Source: Sycon ciliatum (taxonomy: Eukaryota > Porifera > Calcarea > Leucosolenida > Sycettidae). Taken from it: a stretch of DNA of 64,000 bases. The stretch lies in contig NC_088653.1 of assembly GCF_964019385.1 (NCBI RefSeq), forward strand, positions 13,147,154-13,211,153, in the 5' to 3' direction. Under the pieces are notes generated by a model, which was given only the letters and a program-made list of their open reading frames with translations, did not search any database and had not been told where the DNA came from. The translations under genes were made by a program, and so were the position numbers. Of the stretch, positions 1-10,780 are shown piece by piece (position 1 is the first letter of the stretch; the number at the start of each line of letters is the position of its first letter).

Positions 1-272
1 TGACTAGTGACCAGTCTATCCCTACTGACCAGTGTGACTAGTGACCAGTCTACCCCTACTGACCAGTGTGACTAGTGACCAGTCTACCCCTACTGACCAG
101 TGTGACTAGTGACCAGTCTATCCCTACTGACCAGTGTGACTAGTGACCAGTCTATCCCTACTGACCAGTGTGACTAGTGACCAGTCTACCCCTACTGACC
201 AGTGTGACTAGTGACCAGTCTACCCCTACTGACCAGTGTGACTAGTCAACAGTCTATCCCTACTGAACACTT
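1..272. repeat. 34-bp minisatellite, about 8 copies
   Basis: Head-to-tail copies of a 34-bp unit beginning TGACTAGTGACCAGTCTA run from the first base of the window. Copies differ mainly at one T/C position, and the last copy (239-272) is more diverged. The array is cut by the window edge, so its full size is unknown. The half-sites ACTAGT and CCAGT recur within the unit. Confidence 0.95.
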
Positions 273-382
273 TACCAAGAATGTACACTGTCATATTCAA
301 AATATCACTGTGACTTGGGACAACCTGGTGAAAGAACAGCAAACAACTTGTCTTATCTTTTTGGGCGGGCGGGGTGATGTGT

Positions 383-456
383 GTGTATGTATGGTGTTTT
401 TGTGTATGTATGGTGTTTTTGTGTATGTATGTTTTTTTTTGTGTATGTATGGTTGC
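383..456. repeat. 19-bp GT-rich minisatellite, about 4 copies
   Basis: The unit GTGTATGTATGGTGTTTTT repeats at 383, 402, 421 and 441, with one slightly longer copy. It is simple GT-rich sequence with no coding signal. Confidence 0.85.
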
Positions 457-540
457 GTGCATGTATGCATGTGTAGTTAACAGCTGTTCTTTAGGAATCG
501 GTGAAATCCGAAAAAAAAGTTAATGGTTGGCGCCCTCAAC

Positions 541-682
541 TTGCATACCTTTGACGTCTTAGGTATTGTACGAATACACCTCAGCTTGCACATGCACAAA
601 TACCAGAACTGCATACCTTTGACTTCTTAGAAAGGGTTCGAATGCACCTCGGCTTGCACATGCATAAATACTAGAACTGATG
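541..682. repeat. Two-copy direct repeat, period about 70 bp
   Basis: Two adjacent copies share GCATACCTTTGACTTCTTAG-type sequence followed by a CACCTCGGCTTGCACATGCA-like stretch. They are about 80-85% alike by eye. Confidence 0.75.
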
Positions 683-760
683 CAGGGAGATGGTGTTGCA
701 CTTAGGTTAGAATTCATAGAGCACAACCGTACCTTGCTGTTACGCAATATCTATAATTAT

Positions 761-870
761 TGTGTGTGTAGGGATAGTATGGATATAAGAATAGCTATAT
801 TGTGTGTGTAGGGATAGTATGGAAAAAAGAATAGCTGTATTGTGTGTGTAGGGATAGTATGGATATAAGA
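761..870. repeat. 40-bp tandem repeat, 3 copies
   Basis: Copies start at 761, 801 and 841 with TGTGTGTGTAGGGATAGTAT. The third copy runs into a pyrimidine-rich tract (889-905) that precedes a possible splice acceptor at 918-919. Confidence 0.9.
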
Positions 871-919
871 AAGGACTTGCTTGGCTTTTTTCTTTCTTTT
901 TTTTTGGACAACTTTGCAG

Positions 920-996
920 TTCAATCTGCCATGAGCAGTGACTGGGAGGGACAAATCGGAGTTACTGTATCAGCTACCATGGAAGGCCAGATCAGG
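920..996 (+). CDS. Candidate internal exon upstream of the NHL exons
   Basis: A pyrimidine tract followed by TTTGCAG at 913-919 looks like a 3' splice site, and GTGAGT at 997-1002 is a strong 5' splice site. The 77-bp interval is open in one frame after two leading bases. It encodes a short peptide containing QSAMSSDWEGQIGVTV, and it ends at a codon boundary. That phase fits the next confirmed exon at 6852, which starts in phase 0. The peptide matches no domain I can name; it could belong to the filamin-like or linker region that precedes the propeller in TRIM-NHL proteins. It could also be a chance exon-like stretch, since only splice signals and phase support it. Confidence 0.35.
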
Positions 997-2474
997 GTGA
1001 GTTTTTGTAGCTCTAGTATTGTACCGTGTTTGGCAGAGCGTAGTTCGAACTTTAGATACGCTATTTCAGGCCGCAAGTCACTGGTGCACACTGCGCTCCG
1101 AATATGAGAATATGCGCACTTTGGCAGTAGTCTAATGACTATGGATGTCACTGTAGCCAAATTAGCCACATCTGAGTCCATGACTACACAAAACATATTC
1201 ATACATTTCTGGTGTCCTCCGCCAGCTACACTGCAAATGCAAGATGTGTATGAAACACCATATAAGCCGCAATCAGCGAAAACGACCCTTAGAGATTTCG
1301 TAATTTTTTCGAGAAAAGGTCGATTTGTGACGTTCAACGATTTTTTGATCGCGCTGCAAACAGCGCGACGACTTCTTGATTCGAGCTCTTTGCTTGAAGT
1401 TGAAGTAATTTATTTTGAAGTTGAAGAGGTGTCGAGTGGCGAGTCCAGTGTTCCTAGATCTTGTGGCGACGGCTGCGGACGCCAGAGCTGTTCGCAGAGC
1501 GCACACGGCAGTCATTGTCTACAGCTAGCTCGAGCCTGGTGGGGAGTGGGATGCTGAAGTAGCCGCTGAAGTTCAGAATGAGGATGAAACGTTCTTTGGT
1601 TCCGACATCGATGTCGACAGCGAGGCGGATCGCAGCCGTCATCTCCTGCTGCGATGCGGCTCAAGGTGGCCTATGACTCGTCAGAGTCGGAAGATGAGGA
1701 GTCGTCACCTGAGATAAATTCTGAGTCTGGGGCTAGTGACGGCAGCGACGTCGTGTCTTCAGCTGCGGAGGAAGAAATGGAAGACAAGATTGCGGAACGA
1801 CTCCACGCAGGATGAAGCTGCGAATATGTCGATCATCTCTCCGCACTCATTAGCTATTCTTTGTCATTATAGCTGCTTACTTCACTATTTCAAAAGTACT
1901 CAAGCTGCCCACCCACCTTCGAATGCTGAATATTCATTGTACACATACATTGTATACATACATTGCACCAATTTGGAGTACATATTGTATATTGGTGTAT
2001 ACACCCGTTTAGAATCGGAATATTGAACTTTTTCTTGGCTGAGGTCCTTCAGTAGATGTGGTTCAACAAATTTCTAACCAAAAAGGAATTTTGAAAATGT
2101 TGACCCTAAGGGCTGTTTTCGCTGGTTGAGGCCCATATGTTACACTTGCATTTACAGATGTAATTTTTATGAAAATGCTGGCTCTGATCACACTATAGTA
2201 CTGTCTTTGTAATCAAAAATGTTCTCAAATCAGGACTGCATATTATACTCCGGATATACCTTGAGTTGCCTTAAAGTTTGGCAAAATTAGGTCTGCGTAT
2301 CATGCTCAGGTGCGGTTCATACTCTGGCAATTAGGGTAGTTAGTGTGTGTTAGAATGCATACTGGCATGTTTGCATTTGTCATGCACCGCTACTTAACGC
2401 TTGTCGAGCAAGGAGCGCATATATGCACTCTGAAACTATGACGTTCTTGGCCATGAGCGCATATATGCGTACAA
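997..2474. other. Intronic sequence; weak acidic ORF remnant only
   Basis: No confident gene. At about 1560-1800 the plus strand has a broken reading frame rich in D, E and S (for example DSSESEDEESSPEINSES). This resembles the acidic N-terminus of some DNA transposases, such as piggyBac, but no catalytic part follows, so I make no assignment. The rest is AT-rich non-coding sequence. Confidence 0.4.
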
Positions 2475-3650
2475 AACGCGCATTATATCGCAGTGCATAG
2501 ACCAGTGTACAAACTATCGTAACTCTGGGAAACTTAAAACATCACGACAATCAATACACCGTAGGCAAGGTCCTGAGGTCATCTTTCCGAAGATATAAAG
2601 TTTGTCGCGATAGGATAAGGGTTGGTTCACATATTGCTGGTACGCGCCGGCAGTCACCGGGAGTGGGCCTCTTGCAACCTCTCCCGGCGCATTGTGATTA
2701 TGTGAACCAGTGCAGTCGTAACAAAATCACATGGTAAAATATCTCACGGGACCGCCGGCAAAGTTGGACAGTGCCCAACTCTTGTGATCTACCCCAGTGC
2801 TGATCCCGTACAAATTTGACCAAAATTGTAAACCGTTCGCGCCGGTGATCGCCGGTGCCGGGAGCCAGACTTTGTCAAAATTAGGATCAAACCAAGACTC
2901 ATCCTAAATTTTCCTAAATTAAAGCTAAAGATTATGACCGTTCGCCATTCTTGTATTTGTTTCAAGGTGGTAAATTAAGTCAACATACCAACCCGTCCTT
3001 CTTGGATAATCTGCTTGGCTGTTGTGCAACTTATGAGGCAAATACAATTGAAATAAAATATAAAATATTAAAGGATACATAGACATGTTCGTGTGACTTG
3101 ATCAAAGTTTGCACGAATTATTTCGACATCACCGCTTAATAGACTGCAACAAAAGGTGGAGGTAGCTTCATGATCTCTCAGTAAAAGGTAGCACCGAGTG
3201 GCCATCACCAAAAGACCTTGAACTACTGAAGAAACAAAGAATTCAAGCTTCAATTGGCAAACCTGTCGTAGCATTTGGACGCATGCTGTACAACTTTGTA
3301 GTAGATTTGGTACTCGAACCGTATGCGCAACGGATCGGGAGCTTGCTCACCGCCGATGTGTTGCGATGTCTTGCGCCGCCGATTTTGCTTATGTGAACCA
3401 ACCCTAAAGAATCACTGAGCAGCGACAGGATGAACACCGAAATCACTGCCAGGAGCGAACGCGCATTATATCGCAGTGCATAGACCAGTGTACAAACTAT
3501 TGCAACTACGTGAAACATAAACGCATCGCGACAATCAATAAACTCTTGGAAAGGTCTTGAGCTCATCTTTCCGGGATATAAAGTTCGTCGCGATAGAATA
3601 ATGAATCACTGGGCGACAGGATGAACACCGAGATCACGGCCCGGAAGGTT
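2475..3650. repeat. Tandem duplication of about 190 bp, first copy split by a transposon
   Basis: Sequence starting AACGCGCATTATATCGCAGT occurs at 2475 and again at 3458. The first copy runs 2475-2618, is interrupted by the element at 2619-3404, and resumes at 3405-3457. The second copy (3458-3650) is uninterrupted and so serves as an empty-site reference for the insertion. Confidence 0.85.
2619..3404. mobile_element. Harbinger/PIF-like non-autonomous DNA element
   Basis: The element is 786 bp with terminal inverted repeats GGGTTGGTTCACAT at 2619-2632 and ATGTGAACCAACCC at 3391-3404. It is flanked by TAA at 2616-2618 and 3405-3407. The neighbouring paralogous copy has a single TAA at the matching place (near 3599-3601), which supports a 3-bp target duplication. 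A 3-bp TWA duplication and a GGG-starting terminus are known features of PIF/Harbinger elements. No transposase or Myb-like frame is visible inside, so it is non-autonomous. An internal copy of the terminal sequence (TTATGTGAACCA) lies near 2698-2709. Confidence 0.8.
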
Positions 3651-5700
3651 GCCCTTGGTGGAACAATTTCAGAATTTTAATGACAACCATGTTGGTTCTT
3701 TCTCCGACTAATTTTCGCTGCCGTTCGTTCTGTTGCTCTCTGTGTGGCTCCCTCGGCATGAAAGAACGACAGATGACATTATTGGAACCATAGGAAGGCA
3801 TGATTCACATTCTGGAAAAAATGACAGTCATCGCAAGGCAAGGGTGTCGTGCTGTAAAGCAATGGGAGTGACGATGTTTTGCATTTGGTCCAACAGGCAC
3901 ATTGCCATGCAAGAATAGAACTGGGGTAAATACTCGTCGTTGACAGTTTTTGCTTCAGAATGAGAAAGAGAAGGCAAAGGTACTGAGGAGCAAGTATAGT
4001 ATGAAAGGGATAGCAGCTAGCTGTTTGGAATCTGCGTCTTCCCCGAAAACACCAGCCAAAGTGCGAAAAGGTCAGCAGGATGTCAAAACTCCATGTCGCA
4101 AAGAAGTGGCTCACTTGGCGCAGCACTGGGAAGCTAACAATTTCAAAATCGAAGTCGTCGTCCGCTACCAGGCCTTCAACGTGGAAGATCTCGCTCTGTT
4201 CAGCAGCCTCCACTCCGATGTCTCCTTGGTCGCATACAAGTTGCAGTTGTGAAGTGATGGTACGACTACAATGCAGATAACATGCAAAATGTTTGGCTTT
4301 TCCTGTACGCGTCGTCGTTCCGGAGCACCCTCGAGAGCGGAGGCGATGAGTACCAGCGCCACCGCGGTCTCCCCCTAGATTTTCATTTATTCATTTACTG
4401 TTTTCACTTCATGGCACATAATGAAAATAGCCAATAAAAACGAACTACTGTTAACCGTCTAATATTCGCGATAGATTCATGTTTGCTATTTTCGCGAGAA
4501 GAGCGTAGCGCGAATATTACCCATCGTGAAATCTAACTTCAAAAGTGGGTGGATGTAAGTGGCCCCAGTGTTTCGCGAACTTTTGCCGTCGTAAACTCGC
4601 TGGTTCTGAGAAATCGCGAAAATTCATTGACGCGAATATTGGGCGGTTTACAGTAAGGGTGAAAACAACCACGGACCGAGAGCAAAAATGCAAATTAAAG
4701 AGAGAAAAACGGAAAAAAGAGAAAAAATGAAGAAGAAAAAAGAAAGAGCGTTACTTACATAGAGAGATGCTAGGGAAGCATAGCCAGCAATCGCATGTCA
4801 CCACGTACTTTGAAAATCAACATAATTTTTCGAATCGACCTTTTTTCCGAATCACTTTTCAACGAGGACGAAGCAAAGTCGGCCGAACGAAGCCTAGAGG
4901 AAGAAAATCACCCTCTCCACTTCACCATCACGATACTGACATAGATACGAGATGAAACAACTAAAAAATCCACAAGAAAAGTGTACGGCCATCATCGCGC
5001 TGACTTTGGTCTGACTTTGGTCTGAGAATTTCTATCACGATCAAAAATGTACGAGGAGCACTCAAAAATAAGCCACAGACGTACCTTTATCGCTCTCTAC
5101 TCCTTTTTCAAGGCACAAAAGTCGACTCTCCACTTTCAAACCAGGAACCAGACATACCAGTGGTCATTTTCAGCTGCTCCACGAGCGCAGGAAATGTTCA
5201 CCAAGGGGCGCAGAGCAGCATCCATTCCAGAAAAAGAGCTAAAATACGAGTGAGACTGCATGACTGAGTACATGAGTACATGAATGAGTACATGCAGAAA
5301 ATAGTCAATTTCAGCGTTTCTGCTCCAAACAGCAACTAGCTTCGACTAGAAACAAAGATTACACCAAAGGATCAAACAACAACCATTTTCTGCAGTTTTT
5401 TTGCAGATGGCTTCCTTGTGCTTGGCCCAGCACGTCAAAAATCACACCTCGGAGGAGTACAAAAATTACAACTCTCAGATGTCCTCGATTGCTGGCCATG
5501 GCACATGTGTAAACCATATACTTTGAAGTACTAGTAACAGCGAAGACGATCTAGGACGCAGAGAAGCTGCAATGTGACATGCGAGAATGCATAGATCGAC
5601 CTGCCACTTTGGTTGGTTCCAGCGGTGATGAATCGACAATGTCAACTTAGACTGAGACTCTATTCCCATCAATCGATCTTGCAGATTTTTGAATACATAT
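3651..5700. other. Intronic sequence without a recognisable gene (one MITE inside)
   Basis: Apart from the MITE at 4448-4653 I see no supported gene. A 100-codon open frame at 3950-4252 and a 144-codon antisense frame at 3779-4213 match nothing I know and are of a length expected by chance. Purine-rich tracts occupy about 4680-4750. Confidence 0.5.
4448..4653. mobile_element. TA-flanked MITE, 206 bp (Tc1/mariner-like)
   Basis: The ends are inverted repeats: CTGTTAACCGTCTAATATTC at the left and, read inward from the right, CTGTAAACCGCCCAATATTC. TA lies on both sides (4446-4447 and 4654-4655). The interior is rich in short CGCGAA/TTCGCG words and has no coding capacity. A TA duplication and CTGTAAACC-type termini are typical of non-autonomous Tc1/mariner relatives. 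Confidence 0.8.
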
Positions 5701-5837
5701 CCATTGAGCGTGTTGAAGTGTTTCCCTTCCAATAATACACTTTCCTTTGAGTGTGTTGAAGTGTTTCCCTTCCAATAATACACTTTCCATTGAGTGTGTT
5801 GAAGTTTTTCCCTTCCAATAATGCACTTTCCATTGAG
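5701..5837. repeat. 43-bp tandem repeat, 3 copies plus a part copy
   Basis: Units starting CCATTGAG (or CCTTTGAG) lie at 5701, 5744, 5787 and 5830, each with GTTTCCCTTCCAATAATACA inside. Confidence 0.9.
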
Positions 5838-5910
5838 CAGAGTTACTGACAGAAAAGTCACGTGAAAAAGTCATGAATTTTATGTTTCCGGAGGACGTAA
5901 CTTCACAACA

Positions 5911-6452
5911 AGCCCCCCCCCCCCCCCCTCACACGAACACACATACACACACACACACACACTTGTACTTGTACTTGTTGCTCACTGCCAAAACTGGTCG
6001 CGTCGGTCTCCCCGAGAGAGGGGAGAGGGACCCAAAAGGAATCTTAGAAAGATGACTCAATTGGCTATTGAACCGCCCAACGGCCGACACCCCCTGAAAT
6101 CCCCAAAACTTCGGGGAAATCACCCTGAAGGCCCCAAAAGTATACAAAACTCTGGGTTAACAGGTATGTATACTTAAAATAGAAAGTATATGAACCCTGG
6201 AACGAACAAAGGTGGCAGGTACAACATTACACCTTCAAGCAGCCGAGCCCTTTGGCAACACACCCAACACAATCAGGCATAAGGGTACCCACCAACCAAA
6301 CTAGCTGGCACCATACACACACACACACACACACACACACGCACTCGCGCACGCACGCATGCGCGTACACACACACACACACAAACACACACACAAACAC
6401 ACACACACAAACACACACACACACACATACAAAACGCACACACTCACACACA
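5911..6452. repeat. Poly-C and (CA)n microsatellites
   Basis: A C-run at 5912-5928 is followed by (CA)n at about 5940-5962. A longer interrupted (CA)n tract lies at about 6314-6452. Between them (about 5995-6310) is non-repetitive sequence with no supported gene. The open frames crossing the CA tracts (His/Thr or Cys/Val runs) are artefacts of the simple repeats. Confidence 0.9.
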
Positions 6453-6851
6453 CAACGGTTCTGTCCTTCGTGGCCGCATCAATACAGCACTGAGGGAATG
6501 TGGCTCAGCCTGATAGCAATGAAAAGTGCAAAGCAGAAGAATTGACCAATACTACTCAGCCTGGTTTACAGCGCACAGTTTTTTGAAGTTTTTTGTTTTC
6601 CCGGGCAGTGAATTCCTACACCGATTCTTGATATGTGTTCCTTGTTTTAAAAGACAACACGTAATCAAACACCGTGCACATAGCACGGTATGTTATGAAG
6701 ACCACATGGATAACTTCTTCAACATTCATTATTATTTTTTCTCCCGTTATGTGAACAGCTTGGCCTACTGATTGGGCAACAGGCTGGTGTGATTTTCACC
6801 CGGTCAGAATTGTTAACTTATGAATAAGATCTCCCTTCTGTGTATCTACAG

Positions 6852-7007
6852 GTTGCTATACAAAATCACTATAGGTCTATTGGTGATACCTCTACATCAT
6901 TTGGTAGCGAGGGTAATGGCAGGGTGCAGTTCAATGTTCCACGTGGTATCACAATCAGCAACGATGGAAAGGTCTTTATTGCTGATTTCCGCATTCATCG
7001 GGTGACG
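6852..7007 (+). CDS. NHL-repeat exon 1 of 6 (propeller blade 1)
   Basis: This 156-bp exon encodes 52 residues, including FGSEGNGRVQFNVPRGITIS followed by NDGKVFIADFRIHRVT. That is the NHL pattern: FGSEG, then a F-x-x-P-x-G-I segment, then DG-x-(V/I)-x-(V/I)-A-D, then a NHR-like end. It is bounded by an acceptor ending TCTACAG at 6851 and a donor GTTAGT at 7008, and it begins and ends in phase 0. NHL repeats build six-bladed beta-propellers, and in TRIM-NHL proteins the propeller binds RNA or protein. The start YRSIG resembles the lead-in to the first blade of TRIM71-type propellers, so this is probably the first blade. Upstream exons are not identified. Confidence 0.85.
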
Positions 7008-7559
7008 GTTAGTCTATAGAAACCAGCACACAGATCTATCTCAATACACAATTTTCATCATCTTCTTGATGTGTAGCAAGACATGTACACGGTATTGCTC
7101 TACAGGAAGTCATTGGTCTGGTAGAGAGTGTCATCCACCCACATTTCCTTATGATAGTTTCTCCTGTCCTAAAAGCAATCATACCGTTGGAAGGTGTGAA
7201 ACATTCTCTTGGATCCCCCTATTCTATTTCCATATCGGAGCTTCGGGCTTCAATATAACAGTGTGTACTAACCCGAAATCGGGTTTCCTTTGCTGGAAAA
7301 AAACTTTCGTAAAAGAAAACTGCCCCACACGTGATCAATCAGCTCAAACGCTTAAACTCTAGCTTCTTCTTAATCTTTTTTTTCCTTTGCTCGAGGAAAT
7401 GCTTCGTCGAAAATTTCTGTTGTCTTGAATTTTCGGTATGGAATGCGCACCTCAGGATGTTTTTTTCGCTAGTCCAGTAGGCTCTGGGCCAAGCCTTGCG
7501 CCCACTCAAGAGGTGTTTGGCATCTTTGGAATGCCACAATAGTCGATGCGGGTGTGAAA
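7008..7559. other. Intronic sequence, nothing recognised
   Basis: I see no gene or clear repeat here. A 98-codon frame at 7066-7362 is cysteine-containing but matches no family I know and has no splice or start context. Confidence 0.4.
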
Positions 7560-9200
7560 TTTGGAGTCCAACTCTAGGCAAGAGCATGACTCGCAGATCT
7601 TGGATGGTACATTAACCTCAGAAACTGATCCACTCCTGATCCCAGTTGCTTTCCAATCGGCTGAGTCCTCTTTGGTGAGGTCTACTCTGCCCGCTCAGGC
7701 TTCTGGAGCCGGTTTTGAGCATACGCGTGGCGGGTTCGTTGATGGCGACCTGGTAAAATAATCCCACCCTGAAGCCACTTCCTGCTCGGTCCACCTTAAG
7801 AGAGCCACCTAGGCTACAGCCTCTCCCCTCAAACCTGTGTGGTCCTGAAGATCCAGTAGGTCTGGCACAATCAAACCACCTGCCGCTTGTACGTTGCTAT
7901 CTGGTGTGGCAACTGGTGATTTGGACTCTCAGTCTGGTAGCACACATAGTCTGGAGTCCGACTGTGTGGGTCCCAATACTGACTGGCCAGTGGATGACGG
8001 GAATGGAGGGGGAGAAACTGTTTACCCGATATGTTCCGTACGAAACTGCCAAGCTTCCCAAACATGTCTTCACTCATAACTCCGACGCAAATCCGGGCAG
8101 GCATTTTCCCGCCGCTACCCTCGCCTGGACACTCCCGCAGCATTAGTCCTGGATGCGCAAGTCGCCCGCATGGTATATTCTGCTGACAGAAAGCCACCTC
8201 GTTCAGAGGCTCGGCCGGATAGGCCTCAGTACCTGACACAGCCGAAGTTGTTGAATGTGGTTGATCCGTTGTGCTTCATTCTTGAGGTACACCCAAAACC
8301 CTGACGTCAATGAGCAAGGTCAGCCGATCCAGGAGGCCGCTACGGCGGCACTGCGTCTCCCGGTAGATGCTAAACAGGCACTTACCATAAAACGACGTTC
8401 CATCTATTTATCTAAGATCCACCCCAAGATCTCTAGCATAGCCTCAGCAGATCTTGCTAACCCTGGTGAGTCAGTATTTGGCTCTGCCCAGAATGAGCAG
8501 ATAACTAAGCGAGTGGAAACGGACGAAGACCTGGGCCGATGTACTGCATAAGCTGCCTGCAAGTCATGGCCATGTGGCTAAAAAAGAAAGACGGACGTCA
8601 AGCTTCGAACAAGACTAGGGGAATAGCAATGCCAAACTCCGCAAGCCTTCGTTGGCTTCCCGTGAGCTGTTTTTCGAGGGAGAGGAGCCCGTAGAGACAG
8701 GTGGACTTCCGCAAGCCATGCCACTCACCATTCACATTACTCCAAGAAGCCGCAGAGTCAACCCCGGTCACACCAACAACCCGGCAAGAAGCACGTCCCC
8801 CCGAAGCCAAACAGCGCCTGATACGTGTGCTGGCAGGCTCTGCCACCAGAACTGCAGTATCAATGCACCCAGCTACCCAAGTGGGGTTTGGACTGGAGGT
8901 TGGCCGCCTCGGAGGTCAAGGGACGTCCGAAGGGCCGAATTGGTGTTCAGACCAGACGCTGGCGTCAGCTGATCGGAAACCAAGTAGTCACTCAACATGT
9001 GCGAATGTTATTTTTGCCTCGAGTTCACTCAGGAATCAATCCAGTGGCGGAAGTCATCCCCAGGAAGATGTCGTAAGATTTGACAGCAGTGGTGACAGAG
9101 GAAGTGGAGGTACTGCAAGAGAACACTGTCCTGGAAAAGGTGCCCCTGGCACACCTGGCTTTCTCAGCCCACTGTTTGTCGCCAGGGTCCACACAGCTTT
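7560..9200 (+). pseudogene. Degenerate DIRS/Ngaro-like retroelement remnant
   Basis: Broken plus-strand frames resemble the gag and the start of the pol region of tyrosine-recombinase retroelements. At about 8390-8550 a frame contains KRRSIYLSKIHPKISSIAS followed by NPGESVFG, similar in layout to the 'PG..LFG' part of DIRS-type gag. At about 9075-9170 it contains VTEEVEVLQENTVLEKVPLA, which matches the conserved lead-in (EEV..LL.KGAIE.VP) to the reverse transcriptase. Stops and frame changes separate these pieces, and no reverse transcriptase core follows. The family assignment is inferred from short motifs only. Confidence 0.45.
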
Positions 9201-9254
9201 AATTTGGTGTTTGTTTGTTTGTGTGTTTGTGTCACGCCTGGCGCTATGCCGTAT

Positions 9255-9840
9255 CTGTCCCGTACGTACCGTACCATCAAACACAGCTGGCCAAATACAG
9301 CTGGCCGGAATATTCAAATAGGGTTTTCGAACGCAAGATCATAACGTGAAGCAACTTGGAAGAATGAGTATGAATGCGAAGTGTATGGGGGAATGCATGT
9401 AAGGCAATAGTGCGAGTTCGAATCCCAGGTAATGCCTGCAAAAAAATAGGAGAATTGAAAAATTTATAACATCCCTTTTCTTTTTTTGCCGTCATCAAGG
9501 CGGTGGTAGACGGTGCGTATTACCCTCGACCGTACCTGTCCCGTACATGTCCCGTACCTGTCCCGTACCTGTCCCGTACCTGTCCCGTACCTATCCCGTA
9601 CCGTACCGTACAATCAAAGACCGCTGGCCACAATGCATATTCAAATAGGGCTTTCAAATACAAGATCATAACGTGAAGCAACTTGGAAGAATTAGTATGT
9701 ATGCGAAGTGTATCGGGGGATGCATGCAGGGGGATAGTGCGGGTTCGAATCCCAGGTTATGTCTAAAAACAAAAAGTAGAAACTTATAAGAATTTATAAC
9801 ATTCCTATTCTTTTTGTCTAGGTCATCAAGGCAAAAAAGC
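9255..9840. repeat. Two copies of a tRNA-like SINE-type unit
   Basis: Two copies about 345 bp apart share ATTCAAATAGGGCTTTC, AAGATCATAACGTGAAGCAA and GTGCGGGTTCGAATCCCAGG. The last contains GGTTCGAATCC, a good match to the B box of the internal RNA polymerase III promoter (in the second copy at about 9742-9752; the first copy has AGTTCGAATCC at about 9414). About 40 bases upstream in the second copy is TATGCGAAGTGTA (from about 9699), a possible weak A box. Each copy ends in an A-rich segment and a shared TTCTTTTTG...GTCATCAAGGC tail. A tRNA-derived SINE is a reasonable reading, but the tRNA fold is incomplete. Confidence 0.5.
9525..9612. repeat. 11-bp minisatellite (CCCGTACCTGT)n
   Basis: About six to seven copies of an 11-bp unit lie between the two SINE-like copies. 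They end in short CCGTA repeats that also precede the first SINE-like copy at about 9250-9275. Confidence 0.9.
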
Positions 9841-10299
9841 ATAGCGTAGGGCCCTGAGCTTCCAAGCTCTCTCGTTTTCCATGGCGGCCCCGTAAGCCCA
9901 AATAGCTGGCAGGGCAGGGTTGGGCCTTTTTCTTTTACTGTACACGTGTAGCATTTTCACGGTGTCTGTACTACACACTTTGTAGCACGATTTCAAATTT
10001 CAAAAAAGTAAAAATTGGCCAACTTGTAAACTGTGCAGGGACTGCAATATGACACATACTTACAGCACCAGCACTGTGCCTATAATACCCATGTGCCTGG
10101 GCAACTAAGCTTTCCTGTGCAAAGCTCACTTCTTTTCTAATTCGTGCAATTATTGCATGAGTAACTGAGCTTATGTATGATGCAGACATACTATATCATT
10201 CTGTGCTGGGACACGTTTGAAATGTTAAAATGAAGTTTTGTCCATGCTGTTCTTTTCTGTTGGTGTATTGTGTTGTGATGTACATGTATGTACCTGTAG

Positions 10300-10440
10300 G
10301 TCACCACACTGGATGGTACATACATACGTGATATAGGCAAACAGGGCAGTGGTAATGCTGAATTCAACCGCCCCACTGATGTAGCTGTGGATGACGATGG
10401 TGATCTTGTGGTGGTTGACTATTGCAACAAAAGACTACAG
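10300..10440 (+). CDS. NHL-repeat exon 2 of 6 (blade 2)
   Basis: The 141-bp exon encodes 47 residues beginning VTTLDGTYIRDIGKQGSG, then FNRPTDVAVDDDGDLVVVDY and CNKRLQ. This is a textbook NHL repeat: DG-x-Y, G-x-x-GSG, F-x-x-P, D-x-DG-x-(L/I)-V-V-x-D, N-x-R-(L/I)-Q. The acceptor is CTGTAG at 10294-10299 and the donor is GTAAGA at 10441. It is phase 0 at both ends, so it joins exons 1 and 3 without changing frame. The preceding intron is 3.3 kb and the following one 10.2 kb. Confidence 0.95.
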
Positions 10441-10532
10441 GTAAGATCTATGATTGATTAGTGCGATTCCACCTTAGTTTAATTACACAATGTTGACTGG
10501 AAGTTCAGTACAGATATCAGTCTTCCATTGTT

Positions 10533-10697
10533 CACATAGTACTAGAGTGTACAGTATGATCATAGTACTAGAGTGTACAGTATGATCATAGTACTAGAGT
10601 GTACAGTATGATCATAGTACTAGAGTGTACAGTATGATCATAGTACTAGAGTGTGCAGTATGATCATAGTACTAGAGTGTACAGTATGATCATAGTA
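10533..10697. repeat. 26-bp minisatellite, left part (about 6 copies)
   Basis: The unit CATAGTACTAGAGTGTACAG plus TATGAT repeats here. The array is interrupted at 10697 by a LINE and continues at 14833. The unit contains the palindromic words TGATCA and GTAC. Confidence 0.97.
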
Positions 10698-10780
10698 GTT
10701 GCAAATACGACGTCAGGGTAGGCACGCGTTTTCTTAGCTGTAGTTTTCGGTGGATTTTTCGGTAGTTTTTCCAGCTTCGG

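Noticed and set aside
1560..1800. piggyBac transposase N-terminus
   Set aside because: Only an acidic, low-complexity stretch supports it; no catalytic domain follows.
3779..4252. Overlapping 144- and 100-codon frames
   Set aside because: No motif, no splice context, and length compatible with chance.
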